Below, piece by piece: positions 7,915 through 14,080 of a stretch of 27,905 bases of DNA (its first letter is position 1; each line of letters opens with the position of its first letter). Below the pieces are notes generated by a model. It did no database searches, was not told the origin of the DNA, and saw nothing but the letters and a program-made list of their open reading frames with translations. Position numbers and translations under genes: made by a program. The stretch covers positions 1 through 27,905 of the forward strand of contig DASYAE010000112.1 of assembly GCA_036501535.1 (NCBI GenBank), in the 5' to 3' direction. The stretch is from DASYAE01 sp036501535 (GTDB taxonomy: Bacteria > Actinomycetota > Actinomycetes > Streptomycetales > Catenulisporaceae).

Positions 7915-9135
7915 ATGCGGTGGGGCGCGGGCTCGGTCGCCGGAGACATGACCCGGACCGCGGTACTCGCGCTGCTCGCCCGGCAGGGGCCGCTCAGCCG
8001 CGCGCAGATCGCCGAGCGGCTGGACCTGAGCCGGGCGACGGTCACCCAGACCACCCGCCGGCTGCTCGGCCAGGGACTGGTCGGCGAGCTGGACCGGCGC
8101 CCGGCGCAGAGCGGCGGCGGTGGCGGTCGGCCCTCGGTGCCGCTCAGCCTCGTGCCGCAGGCTGCGCACGCGCTCGGCGTTCAGGTCGCGCACGAGCACG
8201 TATCGGGCGTGCTGACCCGGCTGGACGCCGCGATCGTGGACCGGTTCCGGCAGCCGTTCGACCCGGCCGCGCCCGACGCCGTCGCGGAACTGGTCGAACT
8301 GATCAGGCATCAGTTGGACGAGGCGGCGCGGCAGGCGCTGCCGGTGATGGGCGTCGGCGTGACGGTGCCGGGCGTGGTCGACCCGCGGACCGGGACGCTG
8401 CGCATGTCGGTCCGGCTGGGCTGGACCGGCATGCCGCTGGCGGCGCGGCTGCGCGCGGAGCTCGGCGTGCCCGTCCTGGTGGACAACGACATCAGCGCGG
8501 TCACCGCGGCCGAGCGGCTCTACGGCCCCGGCGCCGACTGCGCGGACTTCCTGCTCGTCGCGATCGGGCAGGGGGTCGGCCTCGGCATGGTGCTCGACGG
8601 CGCGCCGTACCGCGGGGCCGCGGGCGCGGCGGGGGAGTTCGGGCACCTGCCGGTGGTCCCGGACGGGCTGCCGTGCGCGTGCGGGAACCGCGGCTGCCTG
8701 GAGACGCTGGTGAGCACGGAGTCGTTGCTGCGCCAGGCGATCCGGCTCGGCCTGGTCGCCGGGCCGGACGGCCGGGCCGGTGGGGCCGGCGCCCAGGCGG
8801 CGGGGCTGGCCCGGCTGCGGGAGGCGGCCGACCGCGGCGAGCCGGCGGCGGCCCGGCTGCTCGCGGACGCCGGGACGGTGCTGGGCCGGGCGCTGGCCGG
8901 CTCGGTCAACCTGCTCGGCCCGGACACGGTGGTGATCATGGGCGAGATCATGGTGCTGTGGCCGCACCTGGCCGGGCCGTTCCGCGCCGCGCTCGACGCC
9001 GGGCTGCTGCCGTGCGTGCGGCGGATCCGGATCGACGTGCGGGCCTGGGACGACAGCCAGGTCGCGTTCGGCGCCGCGGGGATCGTGCTGGCCGCGCCGC
9101 TGGCCGTGCCGCGCCAGATGGCCCGTCAGGTGTGA
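7915..9135 (+). CDS. ROK-family transcriptional regulator (NagC/XylR type)
   Basis: 406-aa sugar-responsive repressor. Residues about 8-65 are a winged helix-turn-helix (RTAVLALLARQGPLS, then RAQIAERLDLSRATVTQTTRRL). The ROK fold follows, with GVTVPGVVD, the sugar-contact VDNDISAV, GEFGHLPV and the zinc-binding CACGNRGCLE. The usual ROK phosphate loop DxGGT is absent: the equivalent position reads LGVQVAHEHVSGVL. So it should bind sugar but not phosphorylate it, as in other ROK repressors. ATG 7915 is chosen because GGAAGGGG lies just upstream; an internal ATG at 7948 would cut into the HTH. It is divergent from the GH30 gene, which it probably controls, and the expected effector is galactose or a galacto-oligosaccharide (inference). 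Confidence 0.92.
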   Translation: MRWGAGSVAGDMTRTAVLALLARQGPLSRAQIAERLDLSRATVTQTTRRLLGQGLVGELDRRPAQSGGGGGRPSVPLSLVPQAAHALGVQVAHEHVSGVLTRLDAAIVDRFRQPFDPAAPDAVAELVELIRHQLDEAARQALPVMGVGVTVPGVVDPRTGTLRMSVRLGWTGMPLAARLRAELGVPVLVDNDISAVTAAERLYGPGADCADFLLVAIGQGVGLGMVLDGAPYRGAAGAAGEFGHLPVVPDGLPCACGNRGCLETLVSTESLLRQAIRLGLVAGPDGRAGGAGAQAAGLARLREAADRGEPAAARLLADAGTVLGRALAGSVNLLGPDTVVIMGEIMVLWPHLAGPFRAALDAGLLPCVRRIRIDVRAWDDSQVAFGAAGIVLAAPLAVPRQMARQV

Positions 9136-9160
9136 GGGCGAGTGGTGCGCGGCTGATGCA

Positions 9161-9188
9161 GGCACAGGGATCAACGTTGATCAGTGCC
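9161..9188. terminator. Hairpin between convergent ROK and hypothetical genes
   Basis: GGCAC (9161-9165) pairs with GTGCC (9184-9188), and inside it GATCAAC (9169-9175) pairs with GTTGATC (9176-9182). That is 12 base pairs with a small internal bulge. The core GATCAACGTTGATC is a perfect 14-bp palindrome. The hairpin overlaps the last codon and stop of the minus-strand gene. Confidence 0.55.
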
Positions 9189-10023
9189 CGTATTCTGACA
9201 TGGCGTGGGCCAGTGCCGCCCCGGTGCTCTCGACTTCTGCTTTGGCCTGGCTCATGGCCTGGGCGTTCTGCGCGATGGCGGTGTTCTCGTAGTCCGACTC
9301 GACGGCGACCTCGACCCCGATGACGTTCACCTGCTGCTTGCAGGCGAGATCCTGCTCGGCCGTCTGGATCTGGGCGGCGCCCGCGGGGCCGGGGCTCGAC
9401 CACCGCGGGTCCGCGCCGGCGTCGATCGGCGTTGCGTAGGAATACCCGTGTGCGCTCATACATGCGGACCATCGGGCGAACACTTTCAGCACGCGCGGAT
9501 CGGATTGGGTGCGCTGGAAGCCGTTGGAGCGAATCCCGGCCACCGCGTCGCTCACGTCCTGTCCGCCGCTCTGCTGGACGGTTGCGTTGATCCCCATCTG
9601 CTCCAGTTCCTGCTGCACCTGGGCCATGCAGCCGCCGGTCGGGATAGGCCGCCCTTCGTAGGAGCCTGCTGTACCGAGCAGGACGGACCGCACCGGCTTC
9701 GGCAGGCTCCCGAGCGCGACCGGGGCCGAGGTCCCTGTGGTCCACGACGGCATCTCGTAGCCATACGTGCTGACAGCCACAGGGTCGGACACGCCGTATC
9801 GCCGGGAGTCGATCTCGCGGATGGTGCGAGCGTCGAGGGAGACCTGCGAGGCGGAGAGGCCGGGAAGATAGTCGAACCCGAACTCGTTCATGCAGAGCTG
9901 TTGCAGCCGCGTCGCCAGGTACTCCTCCTGACCTGATTCCAGCGCGGTCAGTTCGTATCCTGAGATCGGTAGGTCGGTCTGCACGAACGTGGCGAGCAGA
10001 ACGGTCGGGCAGAGGTCTTGCAT
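9181..10023 (-). CDS. Hypothetical protein resembling actinobacterial secreted lipoproteins but lacking a signal peptide
   Basis: 280 aa, function unknown. The body resembles a common uncharacterised family of actinomycete lipoproteins: a CMNEFGFDYLP segment near the N terminus, a FARWSACMSAHGYSYATP segment around residues 185-203, then an ACKQQVNV segment and an Ala/Glu-rich helical tail. Members normally begin with a signal peptide and lipobox. Here the N terminus is MQDLCPTVLLATFVQTD, a short hydrophobic run with no basic n-region. The codons upstream in this frame contain no ATG, GTG or TTG before a stop 57 nt upstream. Only a weak GGAAG precedes the ATG. Either the 5' end has been lost or this is a cytoplasmic variant. 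Nearby bases carry a ricin-domain-like scrap (10089-10105). Confidence 0.7.
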   Translation of the reverse strand: MQDLCPTVLLATFVQTDLPISGYELTALESGQEEYLATRLQQLCMNEFGFDYLPGLSASQVSLDARTIREIDSRRYGVSDPVAVSTYGYEMPSWTTGTSAPVALGSLPKPVRSVLLGTAGSYEGRPIPTGGCMAQVQQELEQMGINATVQQSGGQDVSDAVAGIRSNGFQRTQSDPRVLKVFARWSACMSAHGYSYATPIDAGADPRWSSPGPAGAAQIQTAEQDLACKQQVNVIGVEVAVESDYENTAIAQNAQAMSQAKAEVESTGAALAHAMSEYGH

Positions 10024-10423
10024 GACTTCCGCGTGGCGGCGATGAGTCGCGCTGCAAGGTGAATCGGTTGCGGTTATTTACCTTCGTGCCGTTCGACGTG
10101 CCCTGCTGCAATATGGCGTGCCATCGCCTGCTGGCGCCGAGAACCTCCGGAAATGGCTCCAGGAAGTCTTGGCGACAACCCCAGAGTGCCGATCAGACTT
10201 CCGCCCGCTCCTGGGAATTGACGGCCGATATCGGAACTCATGAGAAATCACTGGAGCGGTGATGCGCGAGTGCATCGGTGCGATTCCTGTTACGGATTAT
10301 CGCGGTCCGCCCAAGGAGGGACGATGCCGCTCAGCGCACCCGCGCCGCCACCCGTGATTCGCAGGTGCCAGTGCATCCCGTGAGGTACTGCGAGAAAGTG
10401 CGCACTTCCTGTACAGTTCTCGC
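10024..10423. other. 400-bp region without a sizeable gene
   Basis: Less GC-rich than its surroundings. It holds a 17-nt match to the GH30 lectin module (10089-10105), a 19-codon ORF with a strong ribosome-binding site (10324-10383) and the promoter/operator of the antitoxin gene (10389-10424). A 67-codon plus-strand frame at 10059-10262 has no ribosome-binding site and no recognisable features. Confidence 0.5.
10324..10383 (+). CDS. Possible 19-aa small ORF or leader peptide
   Basis: ATG 10324 is preceded by AAGGAGG (10313-10319), one of the strongest Shine-Dalgarno sequences in the window, with 4 nt spacing. The peptide is MPLSAPAPPPVIRRCQCIP and stops at TGA 10381-10383, 40 nt before the antitoxin start. 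It is Pro-rich with a CxC near the end. No known leader peptide is recognised, and no amino-acid or sulfur gene follows that would suggest attenuation. It could be a real microprotein, a remnant of a longer gene, or chance. Confidence 0.3.
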   Translation: MPLSAPAPPPVIRRCQCIP

Positions 10424-10424
10424 A
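10389..10424. promoter_or_regulatory. Antitoxin promoter with nested inverted repeats
   Basis: TGCGAGAA (10389-10396) and TTCTCGCA (10417-10424) are perfect 8-bp inverted arms; the right arm touches the ATG of the antitoxin. Between them lies the perfect 12-bp palindrome AAGTGCGCACTT (10396-10407). TACAGT (10412-10417) fits a -10 and ends 6 nt before the ATG, suggesting a leaderless transcript. Phd-type antitoxins typically bind such repeats to repress their own promoter. Confidence 0.55.
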
Positions 10425-10699
10425 TGTCGACCTTCACCATCACCGAGGCGCGCAACCGGCTCGGTGCCCTCGCCCGCAGGGCGGCTACCAGCCGCGAGCC
10501 GATCTACCTGACAGACCACGGCCACCCGATTGCCGCGATCGTCCATCCCGAGGCCATAAACGACCTTGAGGAAAAACTCGCGCATGAGCGCTACCTGCGT
10601 CAGAAGGCCGAAGGCACGCTCGCGCCGGGCATCCCGCACGATGAAGCCCGCCGCCTGCTGCTCGAACGCATCGGGCGGCCCGGCGAGACGGGCGATTGA
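10424..10699 (+). CDS. Phd/YefM-family antitoxin, orphan
   Basis: 91-aa DNA-binding antitoxin. The N-terminal half, MSTFTITEARNRLGALARRA then EPIYLTDHGHPIAAIVHPEAI, is the classic Phd/YefM fold used for operator binding and dimerisation. The rest is a charged helical tail (EEKLAHERYLRQKAEG) of the kind that wraps the toxin. Normally a RelE/YoeB, Doc or PIN toxin gene follows within a few bases or overlaps. Here only 131 nt separate the stop from the end of the convergent DUF899 gene, and no toxin-like ORF fits. The antitoxin is therefore solitary, either as a remnant or because it acts on a toxin elsewhere. The start coincides with the edge of an inverted repeat and with a leaderless -10. Confidence 0.88.
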   Translation: MSTFTITEARNRLGALARRAATSREPIYLTDHGHPIAAIVHPEAINDLEEKLAHERYLRQKAEGTLAPGIPHDEARRLLLERIGRPGETGD

Positions 10700-10830
10700 G
10701 CAACCACTCACTGTCACGTCGAATGGGAGGCGACTGCCCAGGGGCGCGCGATGGCGCTTGATCGCAGGGCTCGCCTTCGCGGCCGCCGGGGCCGGCCCGC
10801 CGTGTCGGTCCAGCCCCGGCCGACGGTCCC

Positions 10831-11550
10831 TCAGGCCGCGTTCCCGGACTCGGCGTACCTGTCGTGGTGGCGCAGTTCGACGGTCTCGTCCTGGCGGCCG
10901 AGCGGGGTCAGGTCGAGCAGGACGTCGGTCCCGTTGAGCAGGTCGAAGATCGGGCCGTAGCCCGACCAGGTGTGCAGGACCGTGTCGCCGTCCCGCAGGA
11001 AGACGCTGAAGCCGCCCTGCTCGCCGGGCCGGGCGGCCCAGGGCTCTCCCCGGTCGATCAGCTCCTGGGCGGTCCTGAAGTTGTACTCGACGGGTGCGAC
11101 GCTCTCGTCGTGGGTCACGTGGAAGTCGTGGTTGAAGTCGCTCCCGAACGACGAGTACCACGGGAAGGGCCAGCCCATCCGCTGCCGGAACGGCTCGATC
11201 TTGCCGATGGGAGCACGGGACACGGCGACGTACGTCGTGTGACGCGCGTGCAGGTGGGCGAGGTGGCCGAGGCTGTCGGCGTGATAGGAGCAGACCGGGC
11301 AGCCCTCCTCCCAGGCCGGGTCGAACATGAAGTGCTGCACGACCAGCTGGTCCCTGCCCTCGAACAGGTCCGACAGGCCGGCCCTGCCGCGCGGGCCCTC
11401 GAAGACGTAGTCCTTCTCGATCCTGACCGCCGGCATCTCCCGGCGTCGCCGCGCGATCTGCCGGAGCGTGTCGACCGCCTCCTCCTCGGCGGCCTGCAGC
11501 TGCTTGCGGGCGGCCAGCCACTCGGCGGCCGTCACGATTCGGGGATTCAT
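10831..11550 (-). CDS. DUF899 family thioredoxin-like protein
   Basis: 239-aa cytoplasmic protein of the DUF899 (AhpC/TSA-related thioredoxin-fold) family. ATG 11550 is preceded by a near-perfect AGGAGGT with 5 nt spacing. Typical family segments are visible: AAEWLAARKQLQAAEEE at the N terminus, then VFEGPRGRAGLSDLFEGR, QHFMFDPAWEEGCPVCSYHADSLGH with a CPVC pair, MGWPFPWYSSFGSDFNHDF, and VFLRDGDTVLHTWSGYG near the C terminus. The CxxC in a thioredoxin-like fold suggests redox chemistry, but the biochemical role of the family is not established. An inverted repeat 33-52 bp upstream suggests control by a dimeric regulator not encoded next to it. It lies downstream of lacI on the same strand but with its own promoter region. 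Confidence 0.9.
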   Translation of the reverse strand: MNPRIVTAAEWLAARKQLQAAEEEAVDTLRQIARRRREMPAVRIEKDYVFEGPRGRAGLSDLFEGRDQLVVQHFMFDPAWEEGCPVCSYHADSLGHLAHLHARHTTYVAVSRAPIGKIEPFRQRMGWPFPWYSSFGSDFNHDFHVTHDESVAPVEYNFRTAQELIDRGEPWAARPGEQGGFSVFLRDGDTVLHTWSGYGPIFDLLNGTDVLLDLTPLGRQDETVELRHHDRYAESGNAA

Positions 11551-11582
11551 TGCAACCTCCTGGGAGCGCCGGTGGACTTGAT

Positions 11583-11602
11583 ATACCACCGCCGGGAGGT
11601 AT
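11583..11602. promoter_or_regulatory. Imperfect 20-bp palindrome upstream of DUF899, candidate operator
   Basis: ATACCACCGCCGGGAGGTAT: outer arms ATACC/GGTAT are perfect, and 7 of 10 half-site positions pair overall. It lies 33 bp upstream of the DUF899 ATG. The adjacent GGTATATC on the gene's strand could be part of a -10, so a bound repressor would block the promoter. Confidence 0.4.
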
Positions 11603-11660
11603 GACCCGCGCGCTCCGGGAAACTCATCGCGATGGCGATGCCTCCTCGCTGCACCGCGTT

Positions 11661-12737
11661 TCACCGCACCGGCGGCGGCGCGGTGCTCTCCCGCTCGACA
11701 AGCCGCAGCGGCACCGTGGAGACCGCGCCGTTCGGGCCCACCCCGGCGAACTGGCCCAGCAGCAGGTCCACGCAGCGCCGGCCGAGCTCCTCGAAGTCCT
11801 GGTGCACCGTGGTCAGCGGCGGCAGGAAGTAGCCCGCCTCGGCCACGTCGTCGAACCCGACGACGCTCACGTCCCGCGGCACCCGCCGCCCGGCCTCCGT
11901 CAGCGCCCTGATCAAGCCGAGCGCCATGTGGTCGTTGGCCGCGAACACCGCGGTCACCTCGTCCTTCACGGCCAGCTCGCGCCCGACCCGATAGCCCGAG
12001 CGCGCGCTCCAGTCCCCGTAGAGCACCGGCGGGACCGGCGCGCCGGCGTCCTTGAGCGCGGCGTGCCAGGCGGCCGCGCGGCGGCGGGCCGAGTAAGAGT
12101 CCTGCGGTCCGGCGAGGTGCCAGACGGTGCGGTGGCCGAGCCCGAGCAGGTGCTCGGTGGCCGCCCGCGCGCCGGCCGCCTGGTTGTTGTCGACCGAGGG
12201 GAAGCGCTGGTCCGGATCGCCGTCCGCGACGACCACGGGCACGCCGCTGGGCAGGTCGAGCCCTGGCCGGTCCAGCACCTGCGCCTCGACCACCACGATG
12301 CCGTCGACCGCCTGCGCGGTCAGCGCGGAGAACGCCTCGCGCACCGCGCCCTCGGTCTGCTCCCGCACGCCGAGCACGTTCACCGAGTAGCCCGCACTCT
12401 GCGCGGCGTTCGAGATCGCCTGCAGGGTGCGCGCGTTGCCGTGCGCGCTCAGGCCGAAGCTGATCACGCCGATCATCCGGAACCGGCCGGTGGCGAGCGC
12501 GCGGGCCGCGGTGTTCGGCCGGTAGCCGAGCATGCGCATCGCGGAGAGCACGCGCTCGCGCGTCTCGTCGTCCACGTTGGTCCGGTTGTTGGCGACCCGT
12601 GAGACGGTCTGGCTCGAGACCCCGGCCAGCTGCGCCACGTCGGCCTGCGACGGCGGCCGCGCCGACGGGATCGGCGCCCGCTTCGGGAAGACGGGCGCCG
12701 CGGCCGCCGCAGGTGCCGGGTCCGCGGAACCGCTCAT
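11661..12737 (-). CDS. LacI-family transcriptional regulator of the sugar-import operon
   Basis: 358-aa repressor. After a 28-residue Pro/Ala-rich extension comes the LacI helix-turn-helix (SQADVAQLAGVSSQTVSRVANNRTNV), then the hinge (GYRPNTAARALATG), and a type-1 periplasmic-binding-protein-like sensor domain (about 85-350). That domain includes IGVISFG, VDGIVVVEA, VPVVVADGD, FAANDHMALGLIRAL and RDVSVVGFDDVAEA. ATG 12737 has AAGGA 7 nt upstream. It is transcribed away from the ABC permease gene, and a palindrome occurs 27 bp upstream of this start and again at the permease start, so autoregulation plus control of the operon is likely. The effector is inferred to be galactose or a galacto-oligosaccharide. 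Confidence 0.94.
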   Translation of the reverse strand: MSGSADPAPAAAAAPVFPKRAPIPSARPPSQADVAQLAGVSSQTVSRVANNRTNVDDETRERVLSAMRMLGYRPNTAARALATGRFRMIGVISFGLSAHGNARTLQAISNAAQSAGYSVNVLGVREQTEGAVREAFSALTAQAVDGIVVVEAQVLDRPGLDLPSGVPVVVADGDPDQRFPSVDNNQAAGARAATEHLLGLGHRTVWHLAGPQDSYSARRRAAAWHAALKDAGAPVPPVLYGDWSARSGYRVGRELAVKDEVTAVFAANDHMALGLIRALTEAGRRVPRDVSVVGFDDVAEAGYFLPPLTTVHQDFEELGRRCVDLLLGQFAGVGPNGAVSTVPLRLVERESTAPPPVR

Positions 12738-12763
12738 TCGTCCATCCTTTTCGACTCACGGCG

Positions 12764-12777
12764 TGTTTGCGCGAACA
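12764..12777. promoter_or_regulatory. LacI operator O1 (lacI side)
   Basis: TGTTTGCGCGAACA, a 14-bp palindrome with one mismatched pair and a central CG step typical of LacI-family sites. It differs at one base from the site at 13060-13073. It lies 27 bp upstream of the lacI start codon. Confidence 0.72.
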
Positions 12778-12881
12778 TGATATTCACGGGAACGGTGCCG
12801 ACGGAAGGCGGCCCCCGCGCCTTCGTACGCTGCGGCACCGGTCCCGCGAGGCCACGGCTCCTGCGTGGGACTTTCCCGCCC

Positions 12882-12925
12882 TGTGCTGCTCATGTGCTGC
12901 TCTTCTGCTGCTCTTGTGCTGCTCT
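12882..12925. repeat. Four tandem 11-bp repeats (TGTGCTGCTCW)
   Basis: Consecutive units at 12882, 12893, 12904 and 12915: TGTGCTGCTCA, TGTGCTGCTCT, TCTGCTGCTCT, TGTGCTGCTCT. The 11-bp period is close to one helical turn, and the array sits midway between the two LacI operators. Confidence 0.85.
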
Positions 12926-12940
12926 GCGCCCACAATCCGG

Positions 12941-12966
12941 CGGTATCAGCACACGGTATCAGCACC
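12941..12966. repeat. Two tandem 13-bp repeats
   Basis: CGGTATCAGCACA (12941-12953) directly followed by CGGTATCAGCACC (12954-12966), with 12 of 13 bases identical, 16 bp after the 11-bp array. Confidence 0.8.
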
Positions 12967-13014
12967 CGAGCGACGCTGCGCCGCGCGGTCCGCGACACAT
13001 TTCGGTAACGGACC

Positions 13015-13043
13015 TTGACGCTCTCCGCGGTCAGGGCGAGACT
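13015..13043 (+). promoter_or_regulatory. Possible promoter of the ABC operon
   Basis: TTGACG (13015-13020), 17-bp spacer, GAGACT (13038-13043). The -35 is good and the -10 is weak. A start near 13050 would place the operator at 13060-13073 just downstream, where a repressor could block early elongation. Confidence 0.35.
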
Positions 13044-13059
13044 CACCGCAAGCTGCTTG

Positions 13060-13073
13060 TGTTTGCGCAAACA
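13060..13073. promoter_or_regulatory. LacI operator O2 (permease side)
   Basis: TGTTTGCGCAAACA, a perfect 14-bp palindrome with central CG. Its last base is the A of the ATG at 13073. It is nearly identical to the site in front of lacI. Confidence 0.78.
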
Positions 13074-14080
13074 TGAGCGGAGTTCCCCGTACTGGCAACA
13101 GAAACGGACAGGATCGAACGTTGGAACAGCTCGCTCCTGCACCACCCCGGGCGCCCGGATCGCGGGCGGCGTCCGCAGTCCGACCCGGGCGTGCGCGGCG
13201 CCGCCGGGCGGGCCGGCACAACCGCTACGGCTACGCCTTCTTCGCCCCGTTCCTGCTGGTGTTCCTGTTCGCGATCGTCGCGCCGCTGCTCTACGCGGTC
13301 TACCTGAGCCTCTATCAGCAGCGGCTGGTCGGCGGCAACGTCTTCGTGGGCCTGGCCAACTACACCCGGGCGCTCGGCGACCCGCTGTTCCACGCCGGCC
13401 TGACCCGGGTGGCGGTGTTCTTCGTCGTGCAGGTGCCGGTCATGCTCGGCCTGGCCCTGCTGGCCGCGCTGGCGATCGACAGCGGCCGGCTGCGCTGGAA
13501 GGGCCTGTTCCGGATCGGGATCTTCATCCCCTACGCGGTGCCGGCCGTCGTCGCGTCGCTGATGTGGGGCTACCTGTACGGGCCCGAATTCGGCCTGGTG
13601 CACCAGGTGGGCCGGGCGCTCGGCCTCGGGCTGCCGGACCTGCTCGACCCCAGCTGGATCCTGGCCTCCGTCGGCAACGTCGTCACCTGGGAGTTCGTCG
13701 GCTACAACATGCTGATCCTCTACGCGGCGCTGCGCGCGATCCCCACCGAGCTCTACGAGGCGGCCTCGGTGGACGGGGCCGGCGAGGTCCGCAAGGCGGT
13801 CAGCATCAAGATCCCGGCGCTGCGCCCGGCGCTGCTGCTGACCGCCGTGTTCTCGGTCATCGGCAGCTTCCAGCTGTTCAACGAGCCGAACGTGCTGCAG
13901 ACCCTGGCGCCCGGCGTGATCACGACCTACTACACGCCCAACATGTACGCCTTCAACCTCGCCTTCAACGGCCAGGAGTACAACTACGCCGCCGCCGTCG
14001 CGGTCGTGCTCGGCGCCGCCACGGCGATCGTCGCCTACGCCGTCCAGCTGCGCAGCTTCCGAGAGGAGCGGGACCGGTGA
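13073..14080 (+). CDS. ABC sugar transporter permease 1 (MalF/UgpA type)
   Basis: 335-aa inner-membrane permease of a CUT1 carbohydrate importer. A basic N-terminal tail of about 50 residues is followed by about six membrane helices, beginning AFFAPFLLVFLFAIVAPLLYAVYLSL. The ATPase-docking EAA loop reads EAASVDGAGEVRKAVSIKIP. NEPNVLQT, near the last-but-one helix, is typical of MalF-like subunits. The ATG at 13073 is given as start, but it lies inside an operator and has no ribosome-binding site. TTG 13121 (starting MEQLAPAP) has AGGA 7 nt upstream and is a serious alternative. It is the first gene of the operon, and its stop overlaps the GTG of permease 2 by 4 nt. Confidence 0.93.
   Translation: MSGVPRTGNRNGQDRTLEQLAPAPPRAPGSRAASAVRPGRARRRRAGRHNRYGYAFFAPFLLVFLFAIVAPLLYAVYLSLYQQRLVGGNVFVGLANYTRALGDPLFHAGLTRVAVFFVVQVPVMLGLALLAALAIDSGRLRWKGLFRIGIFIPYAVPAVVASLMWGYLYGPEFGLVHQVGRALGLGLPDLLDPSWILASVGNVVTWEFVGYNMLILYAALRAIPTELYEAASVDGAGEVRKAVSIKIPALRPALLLTAVFSVIGSFQLFNEPNVLQTLAPGVITTYYTPNMYAFNLAFNGQEYNYAAAVAVVLGAATAIVAYAVQLRSFREERDR

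Larger units (their letters stand above)
12738..13072. other. lacI / ABC operon divergent control region
   Basis: 335 bases without a gene. It contains two LacI-type operators (12764-12777 and 13060-13073), a four-copy 11-bp tandem repeat (12882-12925), a two-copy 13-bp repeat (12941-12966) and a possible promoter at 13015-13043. A run of short ORFs here shows no protein-like features. Confidence 0.6.

Noticed and set aside
10700..10830. Toxin gene after the Phd antitoxin
   Set aside because: Only 131 nt are free and the plus-strand frames run into the antisense of DUF899 with no RelE, Doc or PIN features.
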